DNA of 64,000 nucleotides from Gaiellaceae bacterium (GTDB taxonomy: Bacteria; Actinomycetota; Thermoleophilia; Gaiellales; Gaiellaceae), in assembly GCA_026002995.1 (NCBI GenBank), contig BPGK01000001.1, positions 1,860,001 through 1,924,000 of the forward strand. The letters run 5' to 3'. Shown here piece by piece: positions 49,666-58,068 of the stretch. The notes beneath the pieces were generated by a model. It had not been told where the DNA came from and did no database searches. It saw only the letters and a program-made list of their open reading frames with translations. Position numbers and translations under genes: made by a program. The stretch's first letter is position 1; each line of letters begins with the position of its first letter.

Positions 49666-50545
49666 CGAGCACCTCCTTCGCCAGGTCGCGGTAGGCCTGC
49701 GCGGCGGGCCCGGTAGGGTCGTACCGGAGCACGGAGCTCCCCTTCACCGGCGCCTCCGCGTAACGAACCGTCTTGCGGATGCGGGTCTCGTAGACGAGGT
49801 CGCCGAAGTGCTCCTCGAGGATCTCGATCGCCTCGCGCGCATGGAGGGTGCGCCCGTCGTACATCGTCGGGACGATTCCCTCGACGCGCACGTCGGGGTT
49901 GAGGTTCTCACGCACCATGGCGAGGGTGTTCTCGAGCTGCACGAGACCGCGCAGGGAGAGGTACTCGCACTGCACGGGGACGATCACGGACGACGACGCG
50001 ACGAAGGCGTTGATCGTGAGCAGCCCGAGCGAGGGCGGGGTGTCGAGGAGGATGAAGTCGTAGCGGTCGCGGACCTCGACGAGCGCCTTCTCGAGGGCGC
50101 GCTCGCGGCCGATGAGCGCGGAGAGGGCGAGCTCGGCGCCGGCGAGGTCGATCGAGGACACGGCGATGTCCACCTCGACCGTGTGGATGACGTCGGAGAT
50201 CGGGATGCGATGGACGAGCACGTCGAACATCGAGCGCTCGATCGTGTCCGGGTTCATCCCTTGGCTCATGGTCAGGTTGCCCTGCGGGTCGAGGTCGACG
50301 AGCAGCACGCGCTTGCCCAGCTCCGAGAGCGCGACACCGAGATTGAGCGTCGTCGTCGTCTTCGCGACGCCGCCCTTCTGGTTCGCGAACGCGATGACCT
50401 TCGCCATCACCCGCTCCGGCGTCTCGGGGACGGGGACGGCCCGGAGCTGGAACGCAGCCGGGCTCTCAGGCTCGCGCTCGGCCGTGGGAGCGGCGACGGC
50501 GGGCACGGCTCGCGCGGGCCGCGGCAGGAGCTTCGAGAGTCCCAT
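49637..50545 (-). CDS. parA: ParA/Soj family ATPase
   Basis: A 302-residue deviant Walker ATPase that moves cargo on nucleoid DNA or membranes. The motif is [20 protein letters not shown] (residues ~55-73, KGGxxKT with both signature lysines), then [13 protein letters not shown] and [19 protein letters not shown], ending [18 protein letters not shown]. No parB gene is adjacent. The 46 residues before [10 protein letters not shown] are Pro/Ala-rich; ATG 50407, with GGAG upstream, is an alternative start giving a canonical 256-residue ParA. TACCGT (50593-50598) and AAGGTGAC give this gene a normal leader with ribosome-binding site. The overlap with ftsZ implies joint dosage. Confidence 0.9.
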   Translation of the reverse strand: MGLSKLLPRPARAVPAVAAPTAEREPESPAAFQLRAVPVPETPERVMAKVIAFANQKGGVAKTTTTLNLGVALSELGKRVLLVDLDPQGNLTMSQGMNPDTIERSMFDVLVHRIPISDVIHTVEVDIAVSSIDLAGAELALSALIGRERALEKALVEVRDRYDFILLDTPPSLGLLTINAFVASSSVIVPVQCEYLSLRGLVQLENTLAMVRENLNPDVRVEGIVPTMYDGRTLHAREAIEILEEHFGDLVYETRIRKTVRYAEAPVKGSSVLRYDPTGPAAQAYRDLAKEVLDGAQAREPA

Positions 50546-50610
50546 GACCGTGTCACCTTCCGCGCACCCTCCGAATCTCCTTCAACGCCCCCACGGTACC
50601 CCGCGACGGC

Positions 50611-51564
50611 TCAGTCCTCGCCGTCCCAGTAGTCGACCGGCCCGCCCAGGCGCGTGACGAGCCCGATGCCACGAAACATGACCTTGCCGGACCGCGGGTA
50701 GAAGCAGACGTCGTTCGAGTCGCGCGTCCCGTAGAGGAGCAGCGTCAGTCCCGATGCGCCGCCGCGAAACGCGTGCGCGACACCCGTCCCCGCGACCCGC
50801 ACGACGACGGACCCCGCCCGAACCTCATGCTCGACGACCCCCTCCCGCTCCCAGAGAAGAAGGTGGCCGTCTCCCTCGAGCACGACGAAGATCTCCTCCT
50901 CGGCGGAGTGACAGTGCGGCGGCGAGCCGAGCTTCCCGGGGGAGATCTCGGAGAGGCGAAGCCCGGTGCGGATCGACCCGGCCGCGCGTCCGAGGTCGCG
51001 TATGCGTCGTCCGATCGTCGCTGTCTCGCGCTCGACTACCTCGACATCCTCGGCGTTGACGATGCTCGGGGGGCGCTCCGAGAGCTCGCCGATCTCGGGT
51101 GGACCTACCGCCGCCTCCCGCGCCCACGGGTGGTCCGCCTCGGCTCCGACCGACGCCCAGGTCTTGCCGAGCCAGGCGACGCTGGCACGGGGAAGCCACG
51201 TGATCCCGTTCGCGTACGCCCGCTGACCGAACGCGAGCACGTCGATCCCGTCGGGGCCAGCCTGGAGCGTGTGGGCGCTCTCGAGAGCGCGGTGGACGAG
51301 GCAGTCGCCCTCGCGCACCTCGTATCCGACGGGCTCGTCGTCCCCCTCCCCCCACTGCACCGACACCCCCGAGCCGCCGAGCACGTAGAAGATCTCCTCC
51401 TCCGCGCCCTCGAGGTGGAGCGGCGTCGACCAGCTGCCTGGGTCGACCCTGATCCGCTTGAGCCCAACCGTGCGCGACTCCCTGCCTGTCAGGCTCGACC
51501 AGGTGGCAGCGATGTGGCCCTTCTCTGCGCGCCAGGTGCGCGCGTCGTCCCAGTGCGAGATCAC
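50611..51564 (-). CDS. Bicupin domain protein
   Basis: A 317-residue protein with two cupin barrels. The first has PGSWSTPLHLEGAEEEIFYV with histidine and Glu metal-ligand positions (residues ~45-65); the second has PGKLGSPPHCHSAEEEIFVV, a full HxH-E pattern, at ~205-225, with the matching downstream His in VAHAFRGG. Cupins of this type can be oxidases, isomerases or sugar-binding proteins; no specific function can be assigned. GTG 51564 has CATGAT six bases upstream. It lies 7 bases after the small gene above it on the same strand. Confidence 0.85.
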   Translation of the reverse strand: MISHWDDARTWRAEKGHIAATWSSLTGRESRTVGLKRIRVDPGSWSTPLHLEGAEEEIFYVLGGSGVSVQWGEGDDEPVGYEVREGDCLVHRALESAHTLQAGPDGIDVLAFGQRAYANGITWLPRASVAWLGKTWASVGAEADHPWAREAAVGPPEIGELSERPPSIVNAEDVEVVERETATIGRRIRDLGRAAGSIRTGLRLSEISPGKLGSPPHCHSAEEEIFVVLEGDGHLLLWEREGVVEHEVRAGSVVVRVAGTGVAHAFRGGASGLTLLLYGTRDSNDVCFYPRSGKVMFRGIGLVTRLGGPVDYWDGED

Positions 51565-51571
51565 CCGGCGA

Positions 51572-51775
51572 TCATGGCACGGACGAGTCGGTGAGCGCGG
51601 TTCGCAGCCTCGACACCGCACGCGCTCCGGCGGCACCTCCTTCGTTCCGCGACCACGCCTCGGCCTCGGCGACGAGCGCGCGGAGCTCGTCGACGAGCTC
51701 CTGCGGCGGCGCGCCGGCGCGTTCGAGCCGCTCGATCCTCGCCAGTCGCTCGAGCACCGCCCTCGCTTCGTCCAT
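51572..51775 (-). CDS. Small helical protein of unknown function
   Basis: A 67-residue protein: MDEARAVLERLARIERLERA, then GAPPQELVDELRALVAEAEA and a basic tail SRLRTALTDSSVP. Its pattern of two short amphipathic helices separated by GAPP looks like a genuine small protein. Family not recognised. TACCGT (51784-51789) lies 8 bases before ATG 51775, supporting this start over an earlier ATG at 51805. It is followed by the bicupin gene after 7 bases and may be co-transcribed. Confidence 0.6.
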   Translation of the reverse strand: MDEARAVLERLARIERLERAGAPPQELVDELRALVAEAEAWSRNEGGAAGARAVSRLRTALTDSSVP

Positions 51776-51801
51776 GTCCGCCGACGGTAGCCCTCCCCCG
51801 G

Positions 51802-53046
51802 TCACGCATGGCGAACGGCTTCGCGCCGAGACGAGGACGCGAGCCGAACGACGCTGCGGCGCGGGATGCCGAGGAGCTCGCGGTCGAGTGCGTGGACGAG
51901 CTCCGCGCGATCGCCCTCGCGGAGGACAGCGACCACAGCGCGCCGGGCGGCCTCGATCGCCGGCCCGCTTGCCGGGCCTCCCTCCGCGAGCGCGGCGAGG
52001 TGCGCATGCACGTCCTCACGAGCCTCGCCGGGAGGCTGGAGGAGGACGGCGCAGCGCATCGGCCAGGTCGTCCCGAGGAGCGTGGCGAGCGCGGCGCGCA
52101 GCTGCTCGCTGCGGAAGGGCTCGTTCTGGAACAGGGAGAGCTCCCAGCGATCGAGCGCCTCGGCGAGCTCGGGATCGCCGTCGGCGTCAGCGAGGGCCGC
52201 CAGCACCTCCGCGGTGATCGGCGCCCGAAACGCGTCGAGACGAGACGGCTCGCCCGGAGGCTGCGTTGCTGCGATCGGCAACGACGGGCCGATCCCGAAC
52301 GGCCGGCCGTCGAGGAGCTCGAACACGACCGGCCCGGCGGCGAGCGCGGCGGCCGTTGTGAGACGGATCGCGCTCACGACGTCGGCGACCTCGGCCGCGG
52401 CGTCCGGTGGCTCGTCACTCGAGTGGAGATCGCGTCGGAGCTCGATCACGCAGTGCCGGTCGGGCTCGCGGCCGAACGACGGCGGCAGGAGCCGGCGCGA
52501 CTCTGGCCAGTGCCCGGCGAGCTCGCCGGAGCGGAGCATGCGAACCGTGACTCCCTGGGCCAGCTCGACGGGCTTCGAGATCGAGAGCCCCACGAGCGGC
52601 GCGATCGCGACGTAGCGCCGCCGCTCGGCGAGGAGGGTCGCCTCGAAGCGCTCGTAGGCGCGCTCGAAGGCCTCGTCGTCCCAGTCGAAGCCGCCGCACG
52701 CCTCCGCGGTCGAGACGAGGATCCCGAGGAGAACGGTGCGAAAGAGGGCGTCGTCCTCTGAGGCCTTCGGCCCGGCATGGGCACGCGCGAAGATCGTCGC
52801 CGCCGGCTCGCGGCGAAGCTCCTCGAGCGCGATGCGCGCGTCCTCGCGGGCTCGCAGGAGCGCCTCGCGCTCCTCGATGAAGGCGCGGACGAGCGGCCTG
52901 AGCTCGTACAGCGTGGGGCCCGAGCGCTGGACGTGTTCCTCGAACGCAAGGGGTAGCTCGGCGCCCTCTTCGAGCTCGCGCCCGAGCACGACGAAGGACC
53001 CGAGCGCGAACCCTCGGAGGAGCGGATACAGGTGCGGCGCACGCAC
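51802..53046 (-). CDS. Conserved-looking protein of unknown function
   Basis: A 414-residue, mainly helical soluble protein: RAPHLYPLLRGFALGSFVVL at the start, an acidic first third (ELEEGAELPLAFEEHV), the CGGFDWDDEAFERAYERFEA segment near residue 120, SRLDAFRAPITAEVLAALAD further on and a C-terminal region with WELSLFQNEPFRSEQLRAAL. It has no signal peptide, membrane segment or known catalytic motif that I can name. GTG 53046 is preferred over GTG 53052 because TAGAGT lies 7 bases before it. It is separated from lhr by 57 bases and from the 67-residue gene by 26. Confidence 0.7.
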   Translation of the reverse strand: MRAPHLYPLLRGFALGSFVVLGRELEEGAELPLAFEEHVQRSGPTLYELRPLVRAFIEEREALLRAREDARIALEELRREPAATIFARAHAGPKASEDDALFRTVLLGILVSTAEACGGFDWDDEAFERAYERFEATLLAERRRYVAIAPLVGLSISKPVELAQGVTVRMLRSGELAGHWPESRRLLPPSFGREPDRHCVIELRRDLHSSDEPPDAAAEVADVVSAIRLTTAAALAAGPVVFELLDGRPFGIGPSLPIAATQPPGEPSRLDAFRAPITAEVLAALADADGDPELAEALDRWELSLFQNEPFRSEQLRAALATLLGTTWPMRCAVLLQPPGEAREDVHAHLAALAEGGPASGPAIEAARRAVVAVLREGDRAELVHALDRELLGIPRRSVVRLASSSRREAVRHA

Positions 53047-53053
53047 GGGCACG

Positions 53054-53059
53054 ACTCTA
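53054..53059 (-). promoter_or_regulatory. Putative -10 box of the 414-residue gene
   Basis: TAGAGT on the minus strand. GTG 53046 is 7 bases downstream while GTG 53052 is only one base away, so the pattern chooses between the two starts. Confidence 0.45.
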
Positions 53060-53103
53060 GGTACGGGGCGGGCGAGCCCTCTCCTGCCCGCAACGTTCCG
53101 CGG

Positions 53104-56100
53104 CTACGGGCGCAAGACGGCGCGGCGGGGGCCGGCGAGGAAGCCTGCTTCGACGAGGAGCTCGAGCGCCTCCGTCTCGACCACCGGGGCTCCGTCGAAG
53201 CGCTCGACCGCGAGACGCTTCGCGCCCCCGGCTCGCACGTGAGCGACGAGCGCTCCGAGCGCCGGCTGGAGCCAATCGGCCTCGGGATCGCGGAGCGGGA
53301 CGAGCGAGCGTCCGCCCCGCTCGACGTAGAGGACGGCGTCGCCGTCGAGCAACACGACCCAGGCGCCGGCCACCCGCGCCGCCCTTCCCGCAGCCCGTCT
53401 CGGCCACGGCAGCGCCGCGCCGTACGGCTGCGCCGGATCGGCTGCGGCGAGGACGAGCGCGGCGCCCATCCGGCGCGTCGCGCGCTCCTCGCGCAACCGC
53501 TCGACCGCGCCCGGCAGGGCGAACTGCGCACCGCCGAGCCCCTCGACGAAGTACCCGCGGCGGCAGACGCCGAGCGTCTCGAGCGCGCGGAGCTCGCCGT
53601 ACACGGCGCCGTAGCCACCCCTGATCCCCTCCGCGCGCACACCGTCGCGCGTGACGATCCCCTGCCGCTCGAGCAGGAGCTCGGCGAGCGCGCGACGGGA
53701 CGCAACACCGGGGTCAGGTCTCCGGCGTTGCACCTCTGGCGCAACGCTCGAGGCCCGACCCCGACCCCGACCCGGGGGTGCAACGCCGGAGACCTGACCC
53801 CAGAGCGTTGCGGTCAGCGACCAGCGTCCCTGAGTCGGCGACGGCGTCGCGGCGCGCGAGCGCGCGAACCGACGCGAACGTGGTGCGGGCCGCGGCGCCT
53901 GGTAGCGGCGCGGGGCACGCAGCGGTACCCACGCGTCGTTCGTCACCTCTCCCGCCCAGACGAGCTCCCACAGCGCTGCGAGCGCCACGTCCGGGTCGAG
54001 CCCGCTCGCGGCCAAGAGGTCGCCCCAGAAGAGCGCGCCGCCCGCAAGCGCAGCACGCAGCGCCGCGGGCGCCTCACCCTCCGGGGGAGGGTCCGCGGGC
54101 GGCGGCCCGAGCGCGGGCGCGTCCTCGCGGAAGTAGATCGCGACCCGGTCGAGCCCGGCCCCGACCCAGACGACCTCGCCCGAGGCGCAGAGGGCATCGA
54201 GCTCGGCCGGCTGGTACGACGGCACGCGCCGCGGGAGGACGTCGCTCTCCCAGAGCCCGACCGGGAGCGGAAGCGCTTGCAGCGGAACGAGCGCCTCGCG
54301 CAGCGTCTGCCGGCGGCCGACCCCGTGCCAGGCCGGTAGAAAGCGCCCGAGCGCCGCCTGCTCAACCGGCTCGACCTCCCGCCGCAGCGCGGCGAGCGTG
54401 GCACGACGGATTCGCCGCAGCACCTCCGGGTCGCACCACTCCCGCTCCACGCCGCCGGGTCGGAGCTCCCCGCGGATGATCCGCTCGTCGCGTTCGAGCG
54501 CGAGCAGGTCCTCCTCGACCTCGCTCGGCTCGAGCGCGAAGCGCACCGCAACCTCCTTCGTCGTGAAGGGCCCGTGCGTGCGTGCGTACCGGAGGAGGAG
54601 CGCCGAGCGCGCGTCGGACATGGGCTGGAGGAACGCGTCCGGGACGCCGCTCGGGAGCGCCACACCGAGCGCGTCCCGCAGCAGGCCCGCATCCTCGACC
54701 GCAGCGAACGCCTCTCTGCCGCCGATCCGAACACGGACGGCCCGCCGCTCTCGGACGAGCGCCTCGGCGAGCCCCGCATCGAGCTCGTCGCGGAAGAGGG
54801 GGCCGCCGCGCCGGAGCTGGTCGTGGAGCTCGTCCGCGTCGCGCGGCCTCGGAAGGAGCGACGCCTCGACCTGCTCGATCGCCCCCGCGTCGAGCAGCTC
54901 CCGCAGCTCCTCGATCCCCATGAGCTCGCGCAGGAGATCGCGGTCGAGCGCGAGCGCCTGCGCACGGCGCTCGGTCGGCGGGGTGTCGTCCTCGTACATG
55001 TAGGTCGCCACGTACTCGAAGAGGAGTGACGAGGCGTACGGGGACGACGAGGGGGTCTCCACCTCCACGAGGTCGATCTCCCGCGCTCGGATCCGCCGCA
55101 GGATGCTCCGAAGGGCGGGCAGGTCGAAGACGTCCTGGAGACACTCCCGAGTGGTCTCGAGCACGATCGGGAACCGCGGGTAGCGGCGCGCCACCTGGAG
55201 CAGCCCCTGGGCCTTGAGTCGCTGCTGCCAGAGTGGCGTGCGTTGCCCCGGGCGGCGTCGCGGGATGAGGAGGGCGCGAGCGGCGTTCTCTCGGAATCGC
55301 GCGCCGAAAAGCGCGGACGAGCCGAGCTCGGCGAGCACGAGCTCTTCGATCTCCTCCGGGTCGAAGAGGAGGTCGGCGACCACCCGAGGCGCGTCACTGT
55401 CGGGGAAGTGGAGCGCGATCCCGTCATCCGACCAGAGCGCGTGCGCGTCGATGCCGAGCGCCTCGCGCAGCCTCGCTGCTAGCGCCAGCGCCCACGGCGC
55501 ATGGACGCGGGCGCCGTAGGGGCTGAGTATGCAGACGCGCCAGTCCCCGATCTCGTCCCGGAAGCGCTCGACCACGACGGCGCGATCGGACGGGACGACG
55601 CCGGTCGCCGCCTCCTGCTCCCTCAGGAAGGCCTCCAGGTTCGCGGCCGCCCGCGCATCGAGCCCGTACTCCTCCACGAGCCGCGCGCGCATGACCTCGT
55701 GGCTCTGAGCCACGAGCTCCCGCGCGACCGCGCCGATCCGAGCGCCGAGCTCGGCCGGGCGCCCCACCCCCTCGCCCTTCCAGAACGGGGCCACGCCGGG
55801 CACACCGGGCGCCGGAGAGACGAGCACTCGGTCGCGGGTGATCTCCTCGATCCGCCACGTCGACGCGCCGAGCACGAACGTCTGGCCCTCGCGGGCCTCG
55901 TACACCATCTCCTCGTCGAGCTCACCGACGCGTCCGCCGCCGTCGACGAGGTAGACGCCGTAGAGGCCGCGGTCGGGGATCGTGCCCGCGTTCGTCAGCG
56001 CCAGCCGCCGCGCGCCCGGCCGTCCCCGCACGACGCCCGCGACGCGATCCCACACGATCCGCGGCCGCAGCTCCGCGAACTCGTCGGACGGGTAGCGTCC

Positions 56101-57447
56101 TGCGAGCATGTCGAGGACGTTCTCGAGCTGCTCGCGAGAGAGATCGGAGAAGGGGTACGCTCGGCGAACGAGCTCGTGCAGGTCGTCGACCGCGACCTCC
56201 TCGTCGGCACAGATGGCGACGACCTGCTGCGCGAGCACGTCGAGCGGATTGCGCGGGATCCGTGTCTCCTCGATCTCGCCCTCGCGCATCGCCTTCGCGA
56301 CGACCGCCGACTCGAGCAGGTCCATGCGGTACTTCGGGAAGATGCGGCCCTTCGCGACCGCGCCCAGCGCGTGGCCCGCGCGCCCTATCCGCTGGAGTCC
56401 GCGCGCGACCGACTTCGGGCTCTCCACCTGGATCACGAGATCGACCGCTCCCATGTCGATGCCGAGCTCGAGCGACGAGGTCGCCACGAGACACGGGATC
56501 CGGCCCGCCTTCAGGAGCTCCTCGACCTGGACGCGCTGCTCGCGCGCGAGCGACCCATGGTGCGCACGGGCGAGCTCCTTCCCGGCGAGCTCGTTCAGCC
56601 GCAGCGCGAGCCGCTCCGCGAGGCGGCGGTTGTTGACGAAGACGATCGTCGAGCGATGCTCGCGGACGAGCTCGAGGATCGCAGGGTAGATCGACGGCCA
56701 GATCGAGCGACTCGACTGCTCGACACCCGCCCCCGGCTGTGCAGACGAGCCGAGCTCACGCAGGTCGTCGACCGGGACGACGACCTCGAGGTCGAGCTCC
56801 TTCCGCACGCCCGCGTCCACGAGTTCGATGTCGCGTCGCGATCCGGCGACGAAGCGGCCGATCTCGGCGAGCGGCCGCTGCGTGGCGGAGAGCCCGATGC
56901 GCTGGAAGGGGCGCTCGACGAGCGCCTCGAGTCGCTCGAGCGAGAGGGCGAGGTGCGCGCCGCGCTTCGTCCCCGCGACCGCGTGCACCTCGTCGAGGAT
57001 CACGGTCTCGATCCCACGCAGCGTCTCCCGTGCCTGCGAGGTGAGGAGCAGGAAGAGCGACTCGGGCGTCGTGATGAGGATGTCGGGCGGCGTGCGCAGC
57101 ATCCTCCGGCGCTCGTCGGCCGGGGTGTCGCCCGTGCGAACGGCGACCGAGAGCTCGGAGCGGAGGCCGACGAGCGGCGCGCGCAGGTTCCGCTCGATGT
57201 CGTAGTTGAGCGCCTTCAGAGGGGAGACGTACAGCAGCCGGAGCCCCTCTGCCGGCCTCTCGCTCAGGCGGTCGATCCCGACGAGGAACGCAGCGAGCGT
57301 CTTTCCCGATCCGGTCGGCGCCTGGAGGAGCACGTGCCCACCACGTGCGATCGCCGGCCAGCCGAGCGCCTGCGCAGGCGTCGGCGCGGCGAACGTCCGC
57401 TCGAACCACTCCCTCGTCCGCGGCGAGAAGGAAGAGAGCGGATCCAC
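53104..57447 (-). CDS. lhr: Lhr-family large DNA helicase
   Basis: A 1447-residue superfamily 2 DNA repair helicase. The core (residues ~1-850) has Walker A LLQAPTGSGKTLAAFLVG, VILDEVHAVAGTKRG, SATQRPLAEIG, SSLELGIDMGAVDLVIQV and QRIGRAGHALG, followed by the Lhr winged-helix and beta-barrel domain; the C-terminal ~600 residues are the Lhr-CTD module that can bind and unwind or aid base removal. Around residues 1212-1246, in the linker after GRWSL, a palindromic repeat is inserted in frame and adds ~35 Pro/Arg-rich residues. The GTG start is 6 bases after TACCCT. It is divergent from a base-excision repair gene. Confidence 0.93.
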   Translation of the reverse strand: MDPLSSFSPRTREWFERTFAAPTPAQALGWPAIARGGHVLLQAPTGSGKTLAAFLVGIDRLSERPAEGLRLLYVSPLKALNYDIERNLRAPLVGLRSELSVAVRTGDTPADERRRMLRTPPDILITTPESLFLLLTSQARETLRGIETVILDEVHAVAGTKRGAHLALSLERLEALVERPFQRIGLSATQRPLAEIGRFVAGSRRDIELVDAGVRKELDLEVVVPVDDLRELGSSAQPGAGVEQSSRSIWPSIYPAILELVREHRSTIVFVNNRRLAERLALRLNELAGKELARAHHGSLAREQRVQVEELLKAGRIPCLVATSSLELGIDMGAVDLVIQVESPKSVARGLQRIGRAGHALGAVAKGRIFPKYRMDLLESAVVAKAMREGEIEETRIPRNPLDVLAQQVVAICADEEVAVDDLHELVRRAYPFSDLSREQLENVLDMLAGRYPSDEFAELRPRIVWDRVAGVVRGRPGARRLALTNAGTIPDRGLYGVYLVDGGGRVGELDEEMVYEAREGQTFVLGASTWRIEEITRDRVLVSPAPGVPGVAPFWKGEGVGRPAELGARIGAVARELVAQSHEVMRARLVEEYGLDARAAANLEAFLREQEAATGVVPSDRAVVVERFRDEIGDWRVCILSPYGARVHAPWALALAARLREALGIDAHALWSDDGIALHFPDSDAPRVVADLLFDPEEIEELVLAELGSSALFGARFRENAARALLIPRRRPGQRTPLWQQRLKAQGLLQVARRYPRFPIVLETTRECLQDVFDLPALRSILRRIRAREIDLVEVETPSSSPYASSLLFEYVATYMYEDDTPPTERRAQALALDRDLLRELMGIEELRELLDAGAIEQVEASLLPRPRDADELHDQLRRGGPLFRDELDAGLAEALVRERRAVRVRIGGREAFAAVEDAGLLRDALGVALPSGVPDAFLQPMSDARSALLLRYARTHGPFTTKEVAVRFALEPSEVEEDLLALERDERIIRGELRPGGVEREWCDPEVLRRIRRATLAALRREVEPVEQAALGRFLPAWHGVGRRQTLREALVPLQALPLPVGLWESDVLPRRVPSYQPAELDALCASGEVVWVGAGLDRVAIYFREDAPALGPPPADPPPEGEAPAALRAALAGGALFWGDLLAASGLDPDVALAALWELVWAGEVTNDAWVPLRAPRRYQAPRPAPRSRRFARSRAATPSPTQGRWSLTATLWGQVSGVAPPGRGRGRASSVAPEVQRRRPDPGVASRRALAELLLERQGIVTRDGVRAEGIRGGYGAVYGELRALETLGVCRRGYFVEGLGGAQFALPGAVERLREERATRRMGAALVLAAADPAQPYGAALPWPRRAAGRAARVAGAWVVLLDGDAVLYVERGGRSLVPLRDPEADWLQPALGALVAHVRAGGAKRLAVERFDGAPVVETEALELLVEAGFLAGPRRAVLRP
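53710..53812. repeat. REP-like palindromic repeat inserted in frame in lhr
   Basis: Two long inverted arms, 53710-53732 (starting GGGGTCAGGTCTCCGG) and 53779-53801 (its exact 23-base complement), and a second pair, CGCAACGCTC (53740-53749) and GAGCGTTGCG (53803-53812). The order A-B-A'-B' could form a hairpin plus pseudoknot, and GCGTTGC/GCAACGC also recur within each half. The centre is CCGACC-rich. GGGGTCAGGTCT...AGACCTGACCCC arms are known from REP elements mobilised by IS200-like (REP-associated) transposases. None is encoded here. The insert keeps the lhr frame open. Confidence 0.8.
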
Positions 57448-57453
57448 GGGCCC

Positions 57454-57459
57454 AGGGTA
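57454..57459 (-). promoter_or_regulatory. Putative -10 box of lhr
   Basis: TACCCT on the minus strand, exactly 6 bases before GTG 57447. The divergent promoter of the glycosylase gene begins only 13 bases away. Confidence 0.5.
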
Positions 57460-57472
57460 GCGGTCGGCTGTC

Positions 57473-57478
57473 TACGAT
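57473..57478 (+). promoter_or_regulatory. Putative -10 box of the HhH-GPD gene
   Basis: TACGAT exactly 6 bases before ATG 57485. Both genes of this divergent pair therefore look leaderless, within a 37-base intergenic space. Confidence 0.55.
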
Positions 57479-57484
57479 CTCCCC

Positions 57485-58042
57485 ATGCCGGAGGCGCTCT
57501 ACTTCACCGACTCGGAGGAGGCGAACGAGCTCCTCGCCCGCGACCCGATGGCGCTGCTGATCGGCTTCGCGATCGACCAGCAGGTGCCCGTGCCCACGGC
57601 TTTCTCGGGACCGCTCAAGCTGAAGCAGCGGCTGGGGACGCTCGACCCCGCTGCAATCGCCGCGACCGACCCCGATCGGCTCGAGGAGGTCTTCCGCGAG
57701 AAGCCCGCGATCCACCGCTTCCCCGGCGCGATGGCGCGGCGCGTGCAGGAGCTCGCTGCGGTCGTCGCCGACGAGTACGACGGCCGAGCCGAGCGGATCT
57801 GGACGGAGGCGCGCGACGCCGACGACCTGCGCAGCCGCATCGGCGCGCTCCCCGGCTTCGGCGCGATGAAGGTCACGGGCCTCGGCTCCGTGCTCGCGCT
57901 CCGCTTCGGCGTCGAGGCAGCGCAGGAGCTCGTCCCCGACCATCCGTGCCTCGGCGCGGTCGACTCACCTGAGGCGCTCACGGCCTACCAAGAGGCGAAG
58001 CGGGCGAGGAAGGCAGCCGCCCGCGCGTCCGGCTCGGCGTAG
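57485..58042 (+). CDS. HhH-GPD-type base excision DNA repair protein
   Basis: A 185-residue actinobacterial member of the helix-hairpin-helix GPD superfamily, which includes EndoIII and AlkA. The start LLIGFAIDQQVPVPTAFSGP is the signature of this family, and the hairpin that grips DNA is ALPGFGAMKVTGLGS (about residue 115), followed by catalytic-region Asp candidates in ELVPDHPCLGAVDSPEAL. No iron-sulfur cluster cysteines are present. A role in removing damaged bases is inferred from family. The divergent Lhr helicase supports a repair context. Confidence 0.87.
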   Translation: MPEALYFTDSEEANELLARDPMALLIGFAIDQQVPVPTAFSGPLKLKQRLGTLDPAAIAATDPDRLEEVFREKPAIHRFPGAMARRVQELAAVVADEYDGRAERIWTEARDADDLRSRIGALPGFGAMKVTGLGSVLALRFGVEAAQELVPDHPCLGAVDSPEALTAYQEAKRARKAAARASGSA

Positions 58043-58068
58043 GAGCCGCGCCCGAGACGGTCTCGCCC

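Noticed and set aside
49637-50545. Plasmid or prophage partition system around parA
   Set aside because: No parB, replication or phage genes are present; the neighbours are chromosomal housekeeping genes.
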